A stretch of 64,000 nt of DNA from RHKX01 sp963745755 (lineage in GTDB: Bacteria > Actinomycetota > Thermoleophilia > Solirubrobacterales > 70-9): NCBI GenBank assembly GCA_963745755.1, contig CAVUYP010000001.1:1-64000 (forward strand). Reading direction: 5' to 3'. Position 1 is the stretch's first letter; every line of letters starts with the position of its first letter. Shown piece by piece: positions 29,037-40,019 of the stretch. The position numbers and the translations under genes were made by a program. The notes beneath the pieces were generated by a model. That model saw only the letters and a program-made list of their open reading frames with translations. It had not been told where the DNA came from and did no database searches.

Positions 29037-31626
29037 TTATCGATCGCGCTCGTCAGGCGGGCGTTTCCAGGTCAGATGAGCCTCGTTCTCAATGCCCTTG
29101 ATCCAGGCGTTCATGGCTTCCTGACGATCCTCAAGCGAGGCGGCCGCATAGCCGGAGTAAGCGTCGACCATGAATGTGTTCCGCAGCACTTCGCGAGACG
29201 GTTCGAGCGTGACGACGCGCATCACGTAACAAATCGTCTGGGGCCGATTCATGGCCTGCCCCGTTTCGCCGACGGCAAGACTGAACGCTTCCCTCATGAA
29301 ATCAGGACCCGCGTCTTGAACGCCTTCGACCTCGCTCAACCTGGCCGGCGCTTGCGAATCGAGGGCGCCGGCGGCGCCTCGCGTCAGCCACGAGAAGGAG
29401 GGCGTCGTCGCGACCGTCAAGTCTTCGCGGTCGCCGAATGCTTCGCGCAGCGACTTGTCGGCCTGTTTCGCTTCGCTGGCCAGCGTCTCGGCCTGTTTTC
29501 GGGCCAGTTCGCGGGCCTTGATCATCTTCCAGCTCCGCACGACTTCATCCCGCACGTCGCTCAGTTCCGGAACATAAGCATCCTTGCCGTCGGTCTTCCA
29601 GACCAGGTAGCGGTTGCCCGCCAGGTCCTTGACGACGGTGCTCTGCAATTCCGGCAGTACGCCATACGCAATTTCAATGAAGTGCCGAGGCCGCTCCGAC
29701 ATGCTTGGCGTCTCGGGAGTGGCTTCGGCCAGCGCCGGATGCTTGTCGCGAAACGCCAGCGCCGTCAGCAATCCGGTCGTGTGCTCGGTCAATTGACGTT
29801 CCTGGGCCAACTTGCTGAAGTCGGGCAACGAACGCTTCGTCTTGGCCGAATCGACTTGGCCGCACCCGTCTCGGCCGCACCGTCTTCGTCCAGCATCTCG
29901 TCTCCAGGCCCCAAATTGCGGCTGAAACGCCGCATCTTGGCCTGGATCGCCTCGAGCGCACTCGGTCATCTTTTCCACCGCCTTTTGGCCGGCCAGTTCC
30001 TTACGGATCGAGGCCTCGACGCGCCACAGAGGCGCATATTTCGGCGTGGGGCCTTCGCGAATGTCTCGCGGCAACAGCAGTTCATCGGAGATCGGCGGCG
30101 GCGGCCCGGCCGGCTGTTGCGCGGCGGCCTGATCTTTGGCTGCCGGTTTCTGCGCCTCGGCGTTGGGCGGACTTCTTTTCGCCGTCGGCCGGCTGCTTGG
30201 CGTCGGCTTTACCTCCGGCTTCGGCCGCCTTGTCGGAGTCGCCTTGCTTCTCGGCCGGCTCCGAAGATTTGTCGTCAGCCGATTTCTCGTCAGCCGGTTT
30301 CTCGTCGGCTGCTTCCGTCTCGGAGTCGGCCAGCACCAGGCTGCTCAACACGCCCGAGGCGCCGCGCAGGGCGGCCGCCGCAAGCAGTTGCGACGCCTGG
30401 CCCGGCAAGGACGATTGAGCGTCCGGCTTGTCGCCGGCGTCGCGTCCAGGCTTGTCGCTAGCCGGTTTCTCGTCAGCCGGTTTCTGCTCGACAGGCTTGT
30501 CCGTAGCGGGTTTGGCTTGGGCGGGTTGGCTCTCAGGGCTCTTGGCTTCCGCAGGCGTTTTTTCAGCCGGTTTCTTCTCGGCAGGCTGTTCGGCGGCGGG
30601 CTTGCCTGCTTTGTCGGCGGGTTTTGTAGCCGACTTCGAGGACTCGCTTTCTCCCTTCTCGTCCGCGTCCTTGGCGCCGGCTTCGTCGTCGGCTTGGGGC
30701 ATTTCCTCGGCGGCCGGCTGATCGAACTCGGGGCTATCAAACGCGGAATAGAGGTACCGCTGGTCCTTGTACTGCTCGTAATGTTTCTCGATGTCTTCCT
30801 GAGCGACGGCCGATTCATCGTAGAACTTTTCATAGTCGGCTACGAAATATTGAAATGCGGCTTGCTTGGGCATCTTGAAGCCGGGCGTGGACGAAAGCGG
30901 ATTGGGCTCCTGCTCCTTGTGAGCATCGAAGAAGGTCTGCAGTTCATCCTTCGAGGGGTCGTCAACCTGATCCAAAAACTCAGCGACGCGGACGGGAACC
31001 AGCTCCAGGCTGGCGCGCTGTTTCAGCCGGCGGTAATAGTCCCAACGCTGAGCGGGCGTAGCTTGAGTGTTGGGCGCCGACATGCTCGCCAATCGCTCCG
31101 CCGCCAGCTCCGTACGCAAGGCCGAGAACACCTGCGTCTGACTGGTACTGAGCTGCTTGACCAGCGACGCATACCCCGCACTGGGCACCTTGTCCTCGGT
31201 AATCTCTCGCAAAAACTTGTTCACGGCCTCGTCGCTGACGACGATGCCCACGCGGTCGGCCTCTTCCGCCAGCAAGTGAATGCGCATCACCTCCTCTTCC
31301 GAGGTCGAGCCGAAGAATTGGCCGGGCGTTCGTTGCAGCAGGTACACCGAGCGGAAGTTGGCCATCTGCTCGCTGCCGGCGGCCATGACCAGGCAGCCTT
31401 GCACGAACTGGTTGGCCAGGTAGCGGGACTGCACCATCTGCGAGACGTCGGCTTGCCGCAGCGTTTCGCCGTTGGCGGTCGCCACGACCGGATCTTGCGA
31501 GGACATGCTGCTGCCCATTTGATCCATGACCGATGGAAGGATCGTAAAGGCCAACATGGTCAGGATGCCGATCACCGCCAGCATCGCTTTTTGATGTTTT
31601 CGGAAATGCTTAAAGGGAGACGCCAT
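29037..31626 (-). CDS. SurA/PpiD-like membrane-anchored folding factor with long low-complexity insert, frameshifted
   Basis: The N-terminus has a short basic part and one membrane helix (AMLAVIGILTMLAFTILPSV, residues 14-33). A SurA-type helical chaperone region follows (residues about 45-290). Residues about 310-510 are built from Lys, Pro, Ala, Glu, Asp and Ser, with repeats such as DEKPASDKP and AEKKPAEKTP. A C-terminal helical part (LPRDIREGP onward, to PPDERDR) resembles the end of PpiD proteins. I cannot identify an active parvulin domain. Breaks lie near 30175, 29960 and 29870. It is probably a periplasmic chaperone for outer membrane proteins, by inference. Confidence 0.72.
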
Positions 31627-31822
31627 CGTGCTCTACGTGTTGAGAGGACCCCCGCGCAGGGAGGAAGATGCCTTGACAGCCTGACAATACAAATATTAAT
31701 GAGAGGGCCGGTAGCTTACCGAGCTTTCTCAATGCCGGTGAATTCTAAGTAGGATTGACGTAAATGCAATCCCAAACAGGAAGTATGCTTCCTTAAACCT
31801 CTTTCTTTTCCAAGCACGAAGC

Positions 31823-34544
31823 ATGGCGAAACGAGCAACAAACGCCGGCGGAAAGTCTTTGGTGATCGTCGAGTCGCCGGCCAAGGCGCGGACGATCGGC
31901 AAGTTCCTGGGGCGAGATTTCATCATCGAGGCCAGCATCGGCCACGTCCGCGACCTGCCGCAAGGCGCCAAGCAGATTCCCGCCGAGTACAAGGAGGAGG
32001 AGTGGGCCTACCTGGGCGTCAACGTCAACGAGGACTTCGACCCGATCTACATCGTTCCCCCCGGCAAGACCAAGCAGGTCCGCAAGCTTCGAAGGCCTGC
32101 TCAAGGACGCCAAAGAGCTCTACCTGGCGACGGACGAAGACCGCGAGGGGGAGGCGATCAGTTGGCACTTGTGCGAGGTGCTCAAGCCCAAGGTGCCGGT
32201 CCGCCGGCTGGTGTTCCACGAGATCACCAAGGAGGCGATCCAGCGAGGCGCTGGCGCACCCCCGCGAGATCGACGACGACCTGGTCCGCGCCCAGGAGAC
32301 GCGGCGGATCCTCGATCGGCTGTACGGCTACGAGGTCTCGCCGCTGCTGTGGCGAAAGGTCGGCCCGCGGCTTTCGGCCGGCCGCGTGCAGAGCGTGGCG
32401 GTGCGGCTGATCGTGGAGCGCGAGCGCGAGCGGATGGCCTTCGTCTCGGCCACCTACTGGGATCTGCTGGGCAGTTTCGCCAAGACGCGCCGGCGAACGT
32501 TCGAGGCGGCGCTGGTCTCGGTCGACGGCCGCAAGATTCCGGCGGCCAAGGATTTCGATCCGGCGACGGGCAAGCTCAAGGACGCAGACGTTGCTGCTGC
32601 TGGACGAGCGCGCAGGCGGCCGAGCTGGCCGAGCGAGCTGCGGCAGGCGTCGTTCCGCGTGGCCACGCTCGAAGACAAGCCGTACACCACCAAGCCCTAT
32701 CCGCCCTTCACCACCAGCACGCTGCAGCAGGAAGCCAACCGCAAGCTCGGCTTCACCGCCCGGCGCACGATGCAGGTCGCCCAGAGCCTGTACGAAAACG
32801 GCCACATCACCTACATGCGAACCGACTCGACCAACCTGGCCACGGTGGCCGTCGAGGCCGCCCGCGAACTGGTCGCCTCGCAGTACGGCAACGAGTACCT
32901 GCCGGAGCAGCCGCGGATCTATCGGACCAAGGTCAAGAACGCCCAGGAGGCCCACGAAGCGATCCGGCCGGCCGGCCATCCGTTCGACTTGCCCGACGCG
33001 CTGCGCAGCGAACTCGATCGTCGACGAGTTCCGGCTGTACGACCTGATCTGGAAGCGGACCGTCGCCAGCCAGATGGCCGACGCCCGCGGCCGCGGCATC
33101 ACGATCACCATGGAAGGCGACGGCGCCGTCTTCCAGGTCAGCGGCAAGACGATCGATTTTCCCGGCTACCTGCGGGCCTACGTCGAAGGCTCCGACGATC
33201 CCGCAGGCGGAACTGGCCGACCAGGAAACGGTGCTGCCCGACGTCGCGGTGGGCGAAGCGCTGCACGTGCCGCGACCTGGAGCCCAAGAGCCACACCACG
33301 CAGCCGCCCAGCCGGTTCAGCGAAGCCGCGCTGACCCGAGCGCTGGAAGAGATGGGCATCGGCCGGCCCAGCACGTACGCGTCGATCATCGACACGATCC
33401 TGGCCCGCGACTACGTGTTCAAGACGCGGCAACGCGCTGGTGCCGACCTGGGTCGGCGTTCGCCGTCGTCGCAACTGCTGGAGACGCATCTGCCGACGCT
33501 GGTCGACTACAGTTCACCGCCCAGATGGAAGACGATCTGGACGCCATCAGCCGCGGCGAGAGCGCAGCTGGTCGATTACCTGCGAGGCTTCTACTTCGGC
33601 AACGGACGACGCCGGGCCTCAAGCAGCAACTGAAGAACAAGGTCGACGAGATCGACGCCCGCGACGTCAGCCGGATTTCGCTGGGCAAACCGCCGGCGAG
33701 GGCAAGAAGCCGCGGAGATCTTCGTCCGCGTCGGCCGGTATCGGGCCGTTCCTGGAACAGGGCGAACGCGAGCCAGCATGCCTGACGGACATTCCGCCCG
33801 ACGAACTGACGCTTGCGAAGGCGCTGGAGATGCTGGAGCAGGCCCAGCAAGGCGACGAGCCGCTGGGCATCTGCCCCGACACGCACAAGCCCGTCTATCT
33901 GAAGGTCGGGCGGTTCGGTCCCTACGTCCAGCGCGGCACGGCCGAAGACGAAGAAAAGCCGCAGAACGCCTCGCTGCTCAAGGGCATGGCAGCCGGAAGA
34001 CATCGACGCTGGAAGTGGCTTTGAAGCTGTTGACGCTGCCGCGCAAGTTGGGACCGCATCCGGAGACCAACGCCGAGTTGGCCGGCCAGCCGATCGTGGC
34101 CCACAACGGCCGCTTCGGTCCGTACGTGAAGTGCGGCTCGGAAACCCGTTCGCTGCCGGCCGACCTGTCGCCGCTGGACGTCACGTTGGCGCAGGCGATC
34201 GAACTGCTGGCCCAGCCGAAGAAGCATGGCCGCGGCGGCGCCGCCGAAGGAGCCGCTCAAGACCTTCGGCGACTCGCCGGTCACCGAGCAGCCGGTGCGA
34301 TTGCTCGAAGGCCGCTACGGACCCTACGTCACCGACGGCGAGACCAACGCCTCGATCCCCAAGGGGACGTCGATCGAGGAACTGACGTTCGAGACGGCGC
34401 TGAAGTTGCTGGCCGACCGCGCCGCGATGGGCCCCGTCGAAGAAGAAGCGTCGCCAAGAAAGCCGCGCCGAAGAAGGCCGCCAAGAAAAAAACGGCCAAG
34501 AAGAAGACGGCGAAGAAGAAGACGCGAAGAAGCGGCGTCCGTGA
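31823..34544 (+). CDS. topA: DNA topoisomerase I, multiply frameshifted
   Basis: It relaxes negative supercoils. VESPAKARTIGKFLG opens the TOPRIM domain, whose acidic motif is ATDEDREGEAISWH. The active-site Tyr lies in GHITYMRTDSTN. After the core come four TopA C-terminal repeats (VGRYGPF, VGRFGPYV, NGRFGPYV, EGRYGPYV) instead of zinc fingers. A very basic tail repeats AKKKT three times and ends KKRRP. More than fifteen frame breaks are visible, among them 32090, 32244 and 32593. Most vanish when one C or G is dropped. The 5' 88 codons and the stretch from 32650 to 33015 are clean. Confidence 0.95.
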
Positions 34545-34566
34545 ACCGGGTGTTCCGGCTGGCCGC

Positions 34567-34997
34567 TCAGCTCTTCGTTCGTCGGCTTTCGGCTTTCGAC
34601 GTCCGTCTTCCGCCGCGCGCCGAGCGCCAATGCGTACGCGGTGGCGTGACTGCGGCAGTGAGAAATGCTGACCAGCATTTCGCGGATGCCGCGTTGTTCG
34701 CACAATGTCTCGGGCGCCGCCGCGCAGCCCGACGAGGGCCGTCCGCTTGAATCGTTGCGAACTTCGATATCGCGCCAACTGATGCCCTTCCGCCAGCCGG
34801 TGCCGAGCGCCTTGAGGATCGCCTCTTTGGCCGCCCAGCGTCCGGCGAAGTGCTGCGTGGCCTGCTTGCGGCTTTGGCAGTAGTCGTATCTCGAGCGGCG
34901 TGTAAACGCGGTTGATGAACAATTCGCCGTGCCGCTCGATCATCTGCGCGATCCGCAGGCATTCGATGATGTCGGTTCCAATTCCGAGAACGTTCAA
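34567..34997 (-). CDS. acpS: Holo-[acyl-carrier-protein] synthase, frameshifted, 3' end uncertain
   Basis: It transfers phosphopantetheine from CoA to acyl carrier protein. The start is TTG at 34997, with AAGGA nine bases upstream. GIGTDIIECLRI holds the Mg-binding Asp. FAGRWAAKEAILKALGTG holds the catalytic Glu and Lys. VSISHCRSHATAYALAL is the conserved end. Frame breaks lie near 34885 and between 34715 and 34760. In the frame of the conserved end no stop occurs until well inside the convergent topA gene, so the true stop is probably lost to an indel. The end given here is the nearest stop in another frame. Confidence 0.82.
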
Positions 34998-36129
34998 AGG
35001 ATCGGTTCCTTGCGAGGCTGATCGGGGGCAGTGCAAACGGCATGGGGCTGCCTCGCGCACATGGCATTCAGGCGGCGAGCGCGGCATCGGTCATCATAGC
35101 CCGATTCGTCTGAGCCGGCAGCCCGGCCGCAGCCGAGCTCGCTGCTAAACGCCCTCCGAGCGACGCTATTTGAGCCCACACGCCTGCTGGCGCGTCGCAA
35201 CACCTCGGCCGCCTTGATTCGCGCGCGGCTGGCGCCGTCCGCCAGGATTTCATGAATCCGCTCCGGATGCGCCGCCAACTCCGCACGTCGCGCCGGGGCT
35301 CGGCAAGGAACCGGTCGGCCAGATCGGCCAGCGCGTTCTTGACCTGCCCGTAACCGAAGCCGCCGCGGCGATACATAGCCGCCATTTCTTCTCGTTCGGC
35401 GTCGGTTGCGAACAGCGAATAGAGCTGGAACAGGTGGTCCGTCTTCCGGCTCTTTAGGCTGCTCCATGGGACGCGAATCGGTCGTGATTCGCATGATCTT
35501 CTTGCGCAGCGCCTTCGGCTCTTCAAACAGTTCCAGCGTGTTGTTGTAGCTCTTCGACATCTTCTCGCCATCCGTGCCCGGCACCTTGGCCGAGCTCTCC
35601 ACCACCTTGGCTTTGGGCAGCACGAAGGTCTGTCCGAAGTGATGATTGAAGCTGGCGGCCATGTCTCGACAGACTTCGATATGCTGGGTCTGATCCTCGC
35701 CGACCGGTACGACTTCCGCGTCATAGATCAGAATGTCGGCTGCCATCAGCACCGGGTAGGTGAACAACCCTGCGTCGGCCGGCAGCCCCTTGGCCTTTTG
35801 TCCTTGTAGGCGTGGCAGCGTTCCAAGCAGCCCCATCGGCGTGCCGGTCATCAGCAGCCAGCACAGCTCGGAAACCTCGGGCACGTCGGACTGCACGAAC
35901 ATCATCGCCCGCTCGGGATCGAAGCCCCAGGGCCAGCAGGTCGAGCGCCGCGTCGAACGTCAGTCTCGCAGCAACTTCGGGATCGCGCACCGTCGTCAGG
36001 GCATGCAGGTTGGCAATGAAGTAGTAGGCCTCGTTCCTCCTCCTGCAGGTCGATGTACTGGCGGATGGCGCCGAAGTAGTTGCCAAAGTGAAATCGCCCG
36101 GTCGGTTGGATGCCGGAAAGTACGCGCAT
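34994..36129 (-). CDS. trpS: Tryptophanyl-tRNA synthetase, frameshifted
   Basis: It charges tRNA-Trp. The class I HIGH-like motif is HFGNYFGAIRQY near residue 14. The KMSKS motif is EKMSKSYNN. GDQTQH-type sequence (VGEDQTQHIEVCRD) and LMAADILIYDAEVVPVGED are typical. Breaks lie near 36038, 35925, 35450 and 35300. After the last, HPERIHEILADGASRARIKA reads as the normal C-terminus. An extra tail of about 60 residues follows and overlaps the acpS start. The gene follows the Uma2 gene by two bases and precedes acpS, so the three are probably co-transcribed. Confidence 0.92.
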
Positions 36130-36131
36130 GA

Positions 36132-36869
36132 CTATCCGTCCGCCTGCCCGCCGCGGCCGCGCAGGAGTTTAATCTCTTCTTCCAACTTTGCGGCACGCTG
36201 GTTGGCCAGTTCCGCGTCTCGCTGGGCCCGCTTCGTGGCCAAGCTTGCGTCGGCCGTTTGGGCCGCTTGACGCTCCAATTCGGCCTGACTCGGCAGCGCG
36301 GCGCCGGTCCGCGCGTCGATCAATCGCAGCAGCGCACCTTCGGGCGCCAGCAGCAGTCCCAACTCATGGCTTAGCAGCCGCCCGCCGTTGTCCGGAAGCA
36401 GTGGTTCATAACCATGAGGCCCGAGGCGAAAACCTTGCAACCGAGGCCGCAAGTATTCGTCCAAGGGATCGAAGATGAAATACTCGGCGATTCCGACCTG
36501 TGCGTAAGCTTGCGGCTTCCCTACCGCATCCTCACGCTGCGATTTCGCCGAAGTCACCTCGAACACCACCCTCGGCACGGCCTTTTCTTCCCAAACGCGG
36601 AACGACCGCCGCAGGTGCTTTCCGCACACCCCTTTGCTCACCATCACGTCGGGCGCCTTGCACGCCCGTGGATTGCCTTGCTCGTAGTACAAAAACAGGT
36701 CTGCCGCCACGTGTACATCTTGTTGATTTTGGAAATACCGCCGCAGGGCGCCATACAACTCGAAGATCGCAATGACGTGCCATTCGGTTTCGCCCATCGG
36801 TTTCCCATCGGAGTCTGGGTAGAGCGGATCGGCGGTCGTGCCGGGCGGCGGCGTTGTGGAAATGGACAT
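36132..36869 (-). CDS. Uma2-family PD-(D/E)XK nuclease-fold protein
   Basis: 245 codons, intact. CKAPDVMVSKGV and PRVVFEVTSAKSQRED carry the acidic and Lys residues of the Uma2 restriction-endonuclease-like core, and VGIAEYFIFDP follows in the usual order. The C-terminal 60 residues are a coiled coil rich in Ala, Gln and Glu (ELERQAAQTADASLATKRAQ). Uma2 genes are very numerous in Planctomycetes and Cyanobacteria. Their cellular role is not settled. The stop lies two bases before the trpS start, which implies translational coupling. Confidence 0.87.
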   Translation of the reverse strand: MSISTTPPPGTTADPLYPDSDGKPMGETEWHVIAIFELYGALRRYFQNQQDVHVAADLFLYYEQGNPRACKAPDVMVSKGVCGKHLRRSFRVWEEKAVPRVVFEVTSAKSQREDAVGKPQAYAQVGIAEYFIFDPLDEYLRPRLQGFRLGPHGYEPLLPDNGGRLLSHELGLLLAPEGALLRLIDARTGAALPSQAELERQAAQTADASLATKRAQRDAELANQRAAKLEEEIKLLRGRGGQADG

Positions 36870-36942
36870 GATTTCGGAGGCTTATAGGGCCTGTTACGAG
36901 TGGACTCAAACCCTCTTCAGTTTACCATCCAATCGCTCGAAT

Positions 36943-37894
36943 TCACACCGGCGAGACCCGGCTCTCGGCTGGCGGCAGTTGCAGCGTGCCGACCACCTCG
37001 CTGATGCTGCCGGCGCCAAGCTTGGCAAGGGCGTCGGGCAAGGCGTCGAGGATCTGCATCGAAACGGAAGGCCGATAATAGTTTGCCGTGCCGATTTGTA
37101 CCGCGGAAGCTCCGGCGACGAGGAATTCCATCACGTCGTCGAGCGAGGCGATGCCGCCAATCCCTACGATCGGAATGCGGACCGCTTGGGCCGCCTGAAA
37201 CACGGCCCGCAAGGCAATAGGCTTGATGGCCGGTCCGCTGAGTCCCCCCATGACATTGCCCAGCAGCGGCCGCCGCTTGCGCCAATCGACCGCCATGCCC
37301 AGGCAGGTGTTGATCATCGACACGGCGTCGGCGCCCCCCGCTTCGGCGGCCTTGGCGATTGCCGCGATGCTCGTGACGTTAGGCGTCAGCTTGGCCAGTA
37401 CGGGCAGCCGACAGGCCCGCCGCACGCCGGCGACGACTTGCTCGCAGAGTCTTCGGATCCGCACCGAAGTCGACTCCGCCGCTCACGTTGGGACAGGAAA
37501 TGTTCAGTTCTACGGCCGCCGCGCCGGGTTGGTCATTGAGCCGCGCGGCCAGTTCGACGAACTCTTCCTGGCTACGGCCGGCAATGCTCACGACGATCGG
37601 GGCGCCCAAGCCGCCCAAATAGGGCAGATGGTGGGCCATGAAGGCATCGATGCCGTCATTGTCGAGCCCGATTGAGTTCAGCAAACCGCTGGCGGTCTCG
37701 ACGGTGCGCCAGGGCGCATTGCCCGGCCGCGGCTCTTTCGTGATCGTTTTGGGCAGAATGGCGCCCAAGCGTCGCAAATCGACCAGCCCCGCCATTTCCC
37801 TCGCATAGCCGAACGTGCCGGACGCTACCATAACCGGATTGGGAAGTTGCAGACGTCCAAGACGAACGCTCAAGTCAATTCCGGCTGCTTGCAC
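36943..37894 (-). CDS. pyrD: Dihydroorotate dehydrogenase, class 1, one frameshift
   Basis: It oxidises dihydroorotate to orotate in pyrimidine synthesis, with FMN. VMVASGTFGYA opens the barrel. AVELNISCPNVSGG is the substrate loop. MINTCLGMAVDWR corresponds to the class 1B active site with Cys. The FMN phosphate site is IPIVGIGGIAS and AVQIGTANYY. One break near 37455 splits the barrel. Class 1B enzymes usually pair with an electron-transfer subunit (PyrK); none is adjacent. Length about 316 residues is normal. Confidence 0.92.
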
Positions 37895-38172
37895 GAGATC
37901 TTTTTCCTGGCTGCTGGCGAACGTTGGCGCCCCAAGGGCGGCAGCGGGTGAAGGCTCGCCGGAGCGTCTGTGTTGAAAGGCCCCGCCGGCGGCGGCAACA
38001 ACCGCGCAAGAAAAACGGCCCCGGCAGCAATGTAACTGCCTAGGCCGTAATGGACAACAGTCGATACGCAGGACGAGCAGCCACCACCTTCCGGCGTTGC
38101 CGTGCGGGTGCGCGAGGAGTCCGAATCTCCCGCGCAGCCAACCGTTACGTCAACGCCTCTGGTGCGTTCCAA
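37870..38172 (-). CDS. Possible small membrane protein
   Basis: A 100-codon frame beginning at TTG overlaps the pyrD start by 25 bases. It contains one hydrophobic segment (VVHYGLGSYIAAGAVFLARL) after a Gly/Ser/Cys-rich part. No homolog is known to me and no good ribosome-binding site is seen. It may be real, but the overlap and the TTG start are weak points. Confidence 0.3.
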   Translation of the reverse strand: MERTRGVDVTVGCAGDSDSSRTRTATPEGGGCSSCVSTVVHYGLGSYIAAGAVFLARLLPPPAGPFNTDAPASLHPLPPLGRQRSPAARKKISCKQPELT

Positions 38173-38194
38173 GAGGGAGTTTACGTTCCGACGG

Positions 38195-38414
38195 CTAAAT
38201 AATTCCGCCGTGCGTGCGGTAGGGCGTCAAGTGCGACGGCATATTCAAAAACCAGATTCGTTCCCAGTCTTCGAGGAAATGCCGCAAGTCTTCTGACGTC
38301 CAGATCAATTGTTGCGTACGGTGCACTGGATCACCCGAGTAAATCGGGATGATACATCCCACGCTCGACGCGAGCGAAAGTCCTAGCAGTGCTGCCATTA
38401 GCAGGTTGCGCATT
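38195..38414 (-). CDS. Small lipoprotein of unknown function
   Basis: 72 codons, with GGGAGGAG ten bases before the ATG at 38414. The signal MRNLLMAALLGLSLASSVGC ends in a lipobox Cys. The mature part of about 52 residues contains ILTSEDLRHF-like sequence (WTSEDLRHFLEDWERIWFLN), with several Trp residues. Short Trp-rich lipoproteins of this kind are frequent in Planctomycetes. Function unknown. Confidence 0.7.
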
Positions 38415-38799
38415 ACAACTCCTCCCTGAGACATGTCGGCTCCGCGCCGCCAAAACCAAGCGGCGCCAAACATGTCAGGCGTCCGTGCCGCCCAGGTTCC
38501 AAACCGAGGCGTCAATGGTTCAAACTAGTGATTCGTCGTGCGGGAGCAACGCGCGAAGCCGGAAGTGAATGGGCCTCGCTCTATTTTGATGATCTATTAT
38601 CGACCAGTCTGGCGTGGGGCTTGAGCCGAACGGTCAATATTTGCTCGTGCGGGACGGGATTTTGGTGAAGAATGGCGCCGGAGACATTGCCGAAGTCTCG
38701 ACGGCGGGCGAACTGGCGTTGCGGCGTCAGCTTGCGTTATCTGGGGGACCGTAACCCGAAGGAGCGCTAAGAGGTTCAGGCATCGTTGCTTGCGGTGTC
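38415..38799. other. Intergenic region
   Basis: No gene or repeat is supported in these 385 bases between the lipoprotein gene and the HU gene, although open frames cross it on the minus strand. Confidence 0.45.
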
Positions 38800-39165
38800 T
38801 CAGCGGGGGCCGCGTTTCGGCGGGGCGGCAGCTGGCGGAGCCTGCTCGGTCTGATGTTGGGCGGCCGCAGCTTGAGCGGCTTGCCGTTCCAATTCCCGGA
38901 CCCGCTCTTCCATCTCCTTGCCAGGCTTGAACGTTACGACGAACTTCTCCGGCACAAAGACTTTGTCGCCGGTGCGAGGATTGCGAGCCTTGCGAGCGGC
39001 TCGTTTCTTCACTTCGAACACGCCGAAGTTTCGCAGCTCGATGCGCTTCTCTTCGACCAGAGTTTCGACGATCGCGTCGAAAGTCTTTTGCACGATCTCT
39101 TTGGTCTTGAGCTGCGTCAGCCCGATCTCTTCTGAAATGGTCTTGACGATCTCTTTTTTGGTCAC
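38800..39165 (-). CDS. HU/IHF-family DNA-binding protein with Ala/Pro/Gln tail
   Basis: The start is GTG at 39165 (MTKKEIVKTISEEIGLTQLK), with GGGAGAG upstream; an ATG at 39204 would add 13 poorly conserved residues. The 90-residue HU core is complete: VEEKRIELRNFGVFEVKKR, ARNPRTGDKVFVPEK (the DNA-clasping arm with RNPRTG) and VTFKPGKEM. A 35-residue tail (ERQAAQAAAAQHQTEQ and PPKRGPR) extends beyond the usual end. It compacts and bends DNA. The tail may alter DNA binding or partner contacts, by inference. Confidence 0.92.
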   Translation of the reverse strand: MTKKEIVKTISEEIGLTQLKTKEIVQKTFDAIVETLVEEKRIELRNFGVFEVKKRAARKARNPRTGDKVFVPEKFVVTFKPGKEMEERVRELERQAAQAAAAQHQTEQAPPAAAPPKRGPR

Positions 39166-39574
39166 GACTCGCTCTCCCGTGGAAAAGGGACGGCCGACGC
39201 TCAATTCGGCCTTCCTTCATTTGAAGAGTTCACGCTCCAACTGTAGGTGCCATAAGCACTAGTGTCAAGTGCATTAGACCAAACACGGCGCCAGGCCAAG
39301 GCCCGACTCGCCGCAGAATGACCTCTTCCACGGAGTGATTCTCCGAAGTGCAAAGTCGCTAACTGTAAATTGCCAAAGAACTTAGCGAAAAATCAACTCG
39401 ACTGAAATCCGTAAGCCCATATTTGGACGCGGTTTAGAGAATCTGCGACTCTCTCTCCGTCCGTGCTTCCGGATAGCCTGTCGCCGTCATCATGGGGATC
39501 CACGTTGCGACAGCCTCTAAATCGGCCGCCCAATCCGCAAACTCCAATCAAAACTGAAAACAACTACAACCGGC
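39166..39574. other. Intergenic region upstream of the HU gene
   Basis: About 410 bases without a supported gene. The stretch 39340-39480 is A/T-richer than its surroundings and probably holds the HU promoter. No clear promoter boxes can be assigned. Confidence 0.45.
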
Positions 39575-39999
39575 TCAAAGCTTGAAGACTCGCACCTGTT
39601 CCAGAATGCGTTCCACCGGCACGAGCGGCCCCTTTCCGCTGCCAGGGCAGACTTCACAGGTCTGCTGCCAATCTTCAGGGCTCCGCACGTTGGAGTGCCA
39701 GAAAGGCCATGTGCGGCACTGACGCGGTCGAGCGTCGTAAACGGTGCATTTACGGGCCTCTCCATCGAAGAATACGCAATCGCCGTTGGGAAACTCGATC
39801 AGACTTTTGCGAATCCCCACGCGTCGCACGTACTTACGTTCAAATTCGTCGACCTCGACGCCAATTTGGGAAGCCAGGTTGCGAATCTCTTCCTGATTGA
39901 CCCACACATGCCCCGGCATCCCGTGCAACAATCGCCGCACTGACTGCACTGAAAGCGAAGACCATCCTTAAACCAGGGTTCCTGATCCATTTCCTGCAT
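39575..39999 (-). CDS. YkgJ-family Zn/Fe-chelating cysteine cluster protein, one frameshift
   Basis: The protein opens MQEMDQEPWFKDGLRFQC and carries CSQCGDCCTG, the CxxCxxCC cluster of the YkgJ/UPF0153 family. Further Cys residues follow in GDCVFFDGEARKCTVYDARP and QCRTWPFW, and CEVCPGSGKG closes the set. One frame break near 39930 lies right after the first cluster. At about 140 residues the length fits. The family binds a metal cluster; its exact role is unknown. It is the last gene of the leftward moa/desulfurase block, 20 bases after the desulfurase. Confidence 0.82.
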
Positions 40000-40019
40000 C
40001 CTTTTGCGTAAATCCGTTG

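Noticed and set aside
30136..31752. 538-codon open frame on the plus strand opposite the SurA-like gene
   Set aside because: It mirrors the low-complexity Lys/Ala/Glu region of the true gene and has no membrane or domain pattern that fits a protein.
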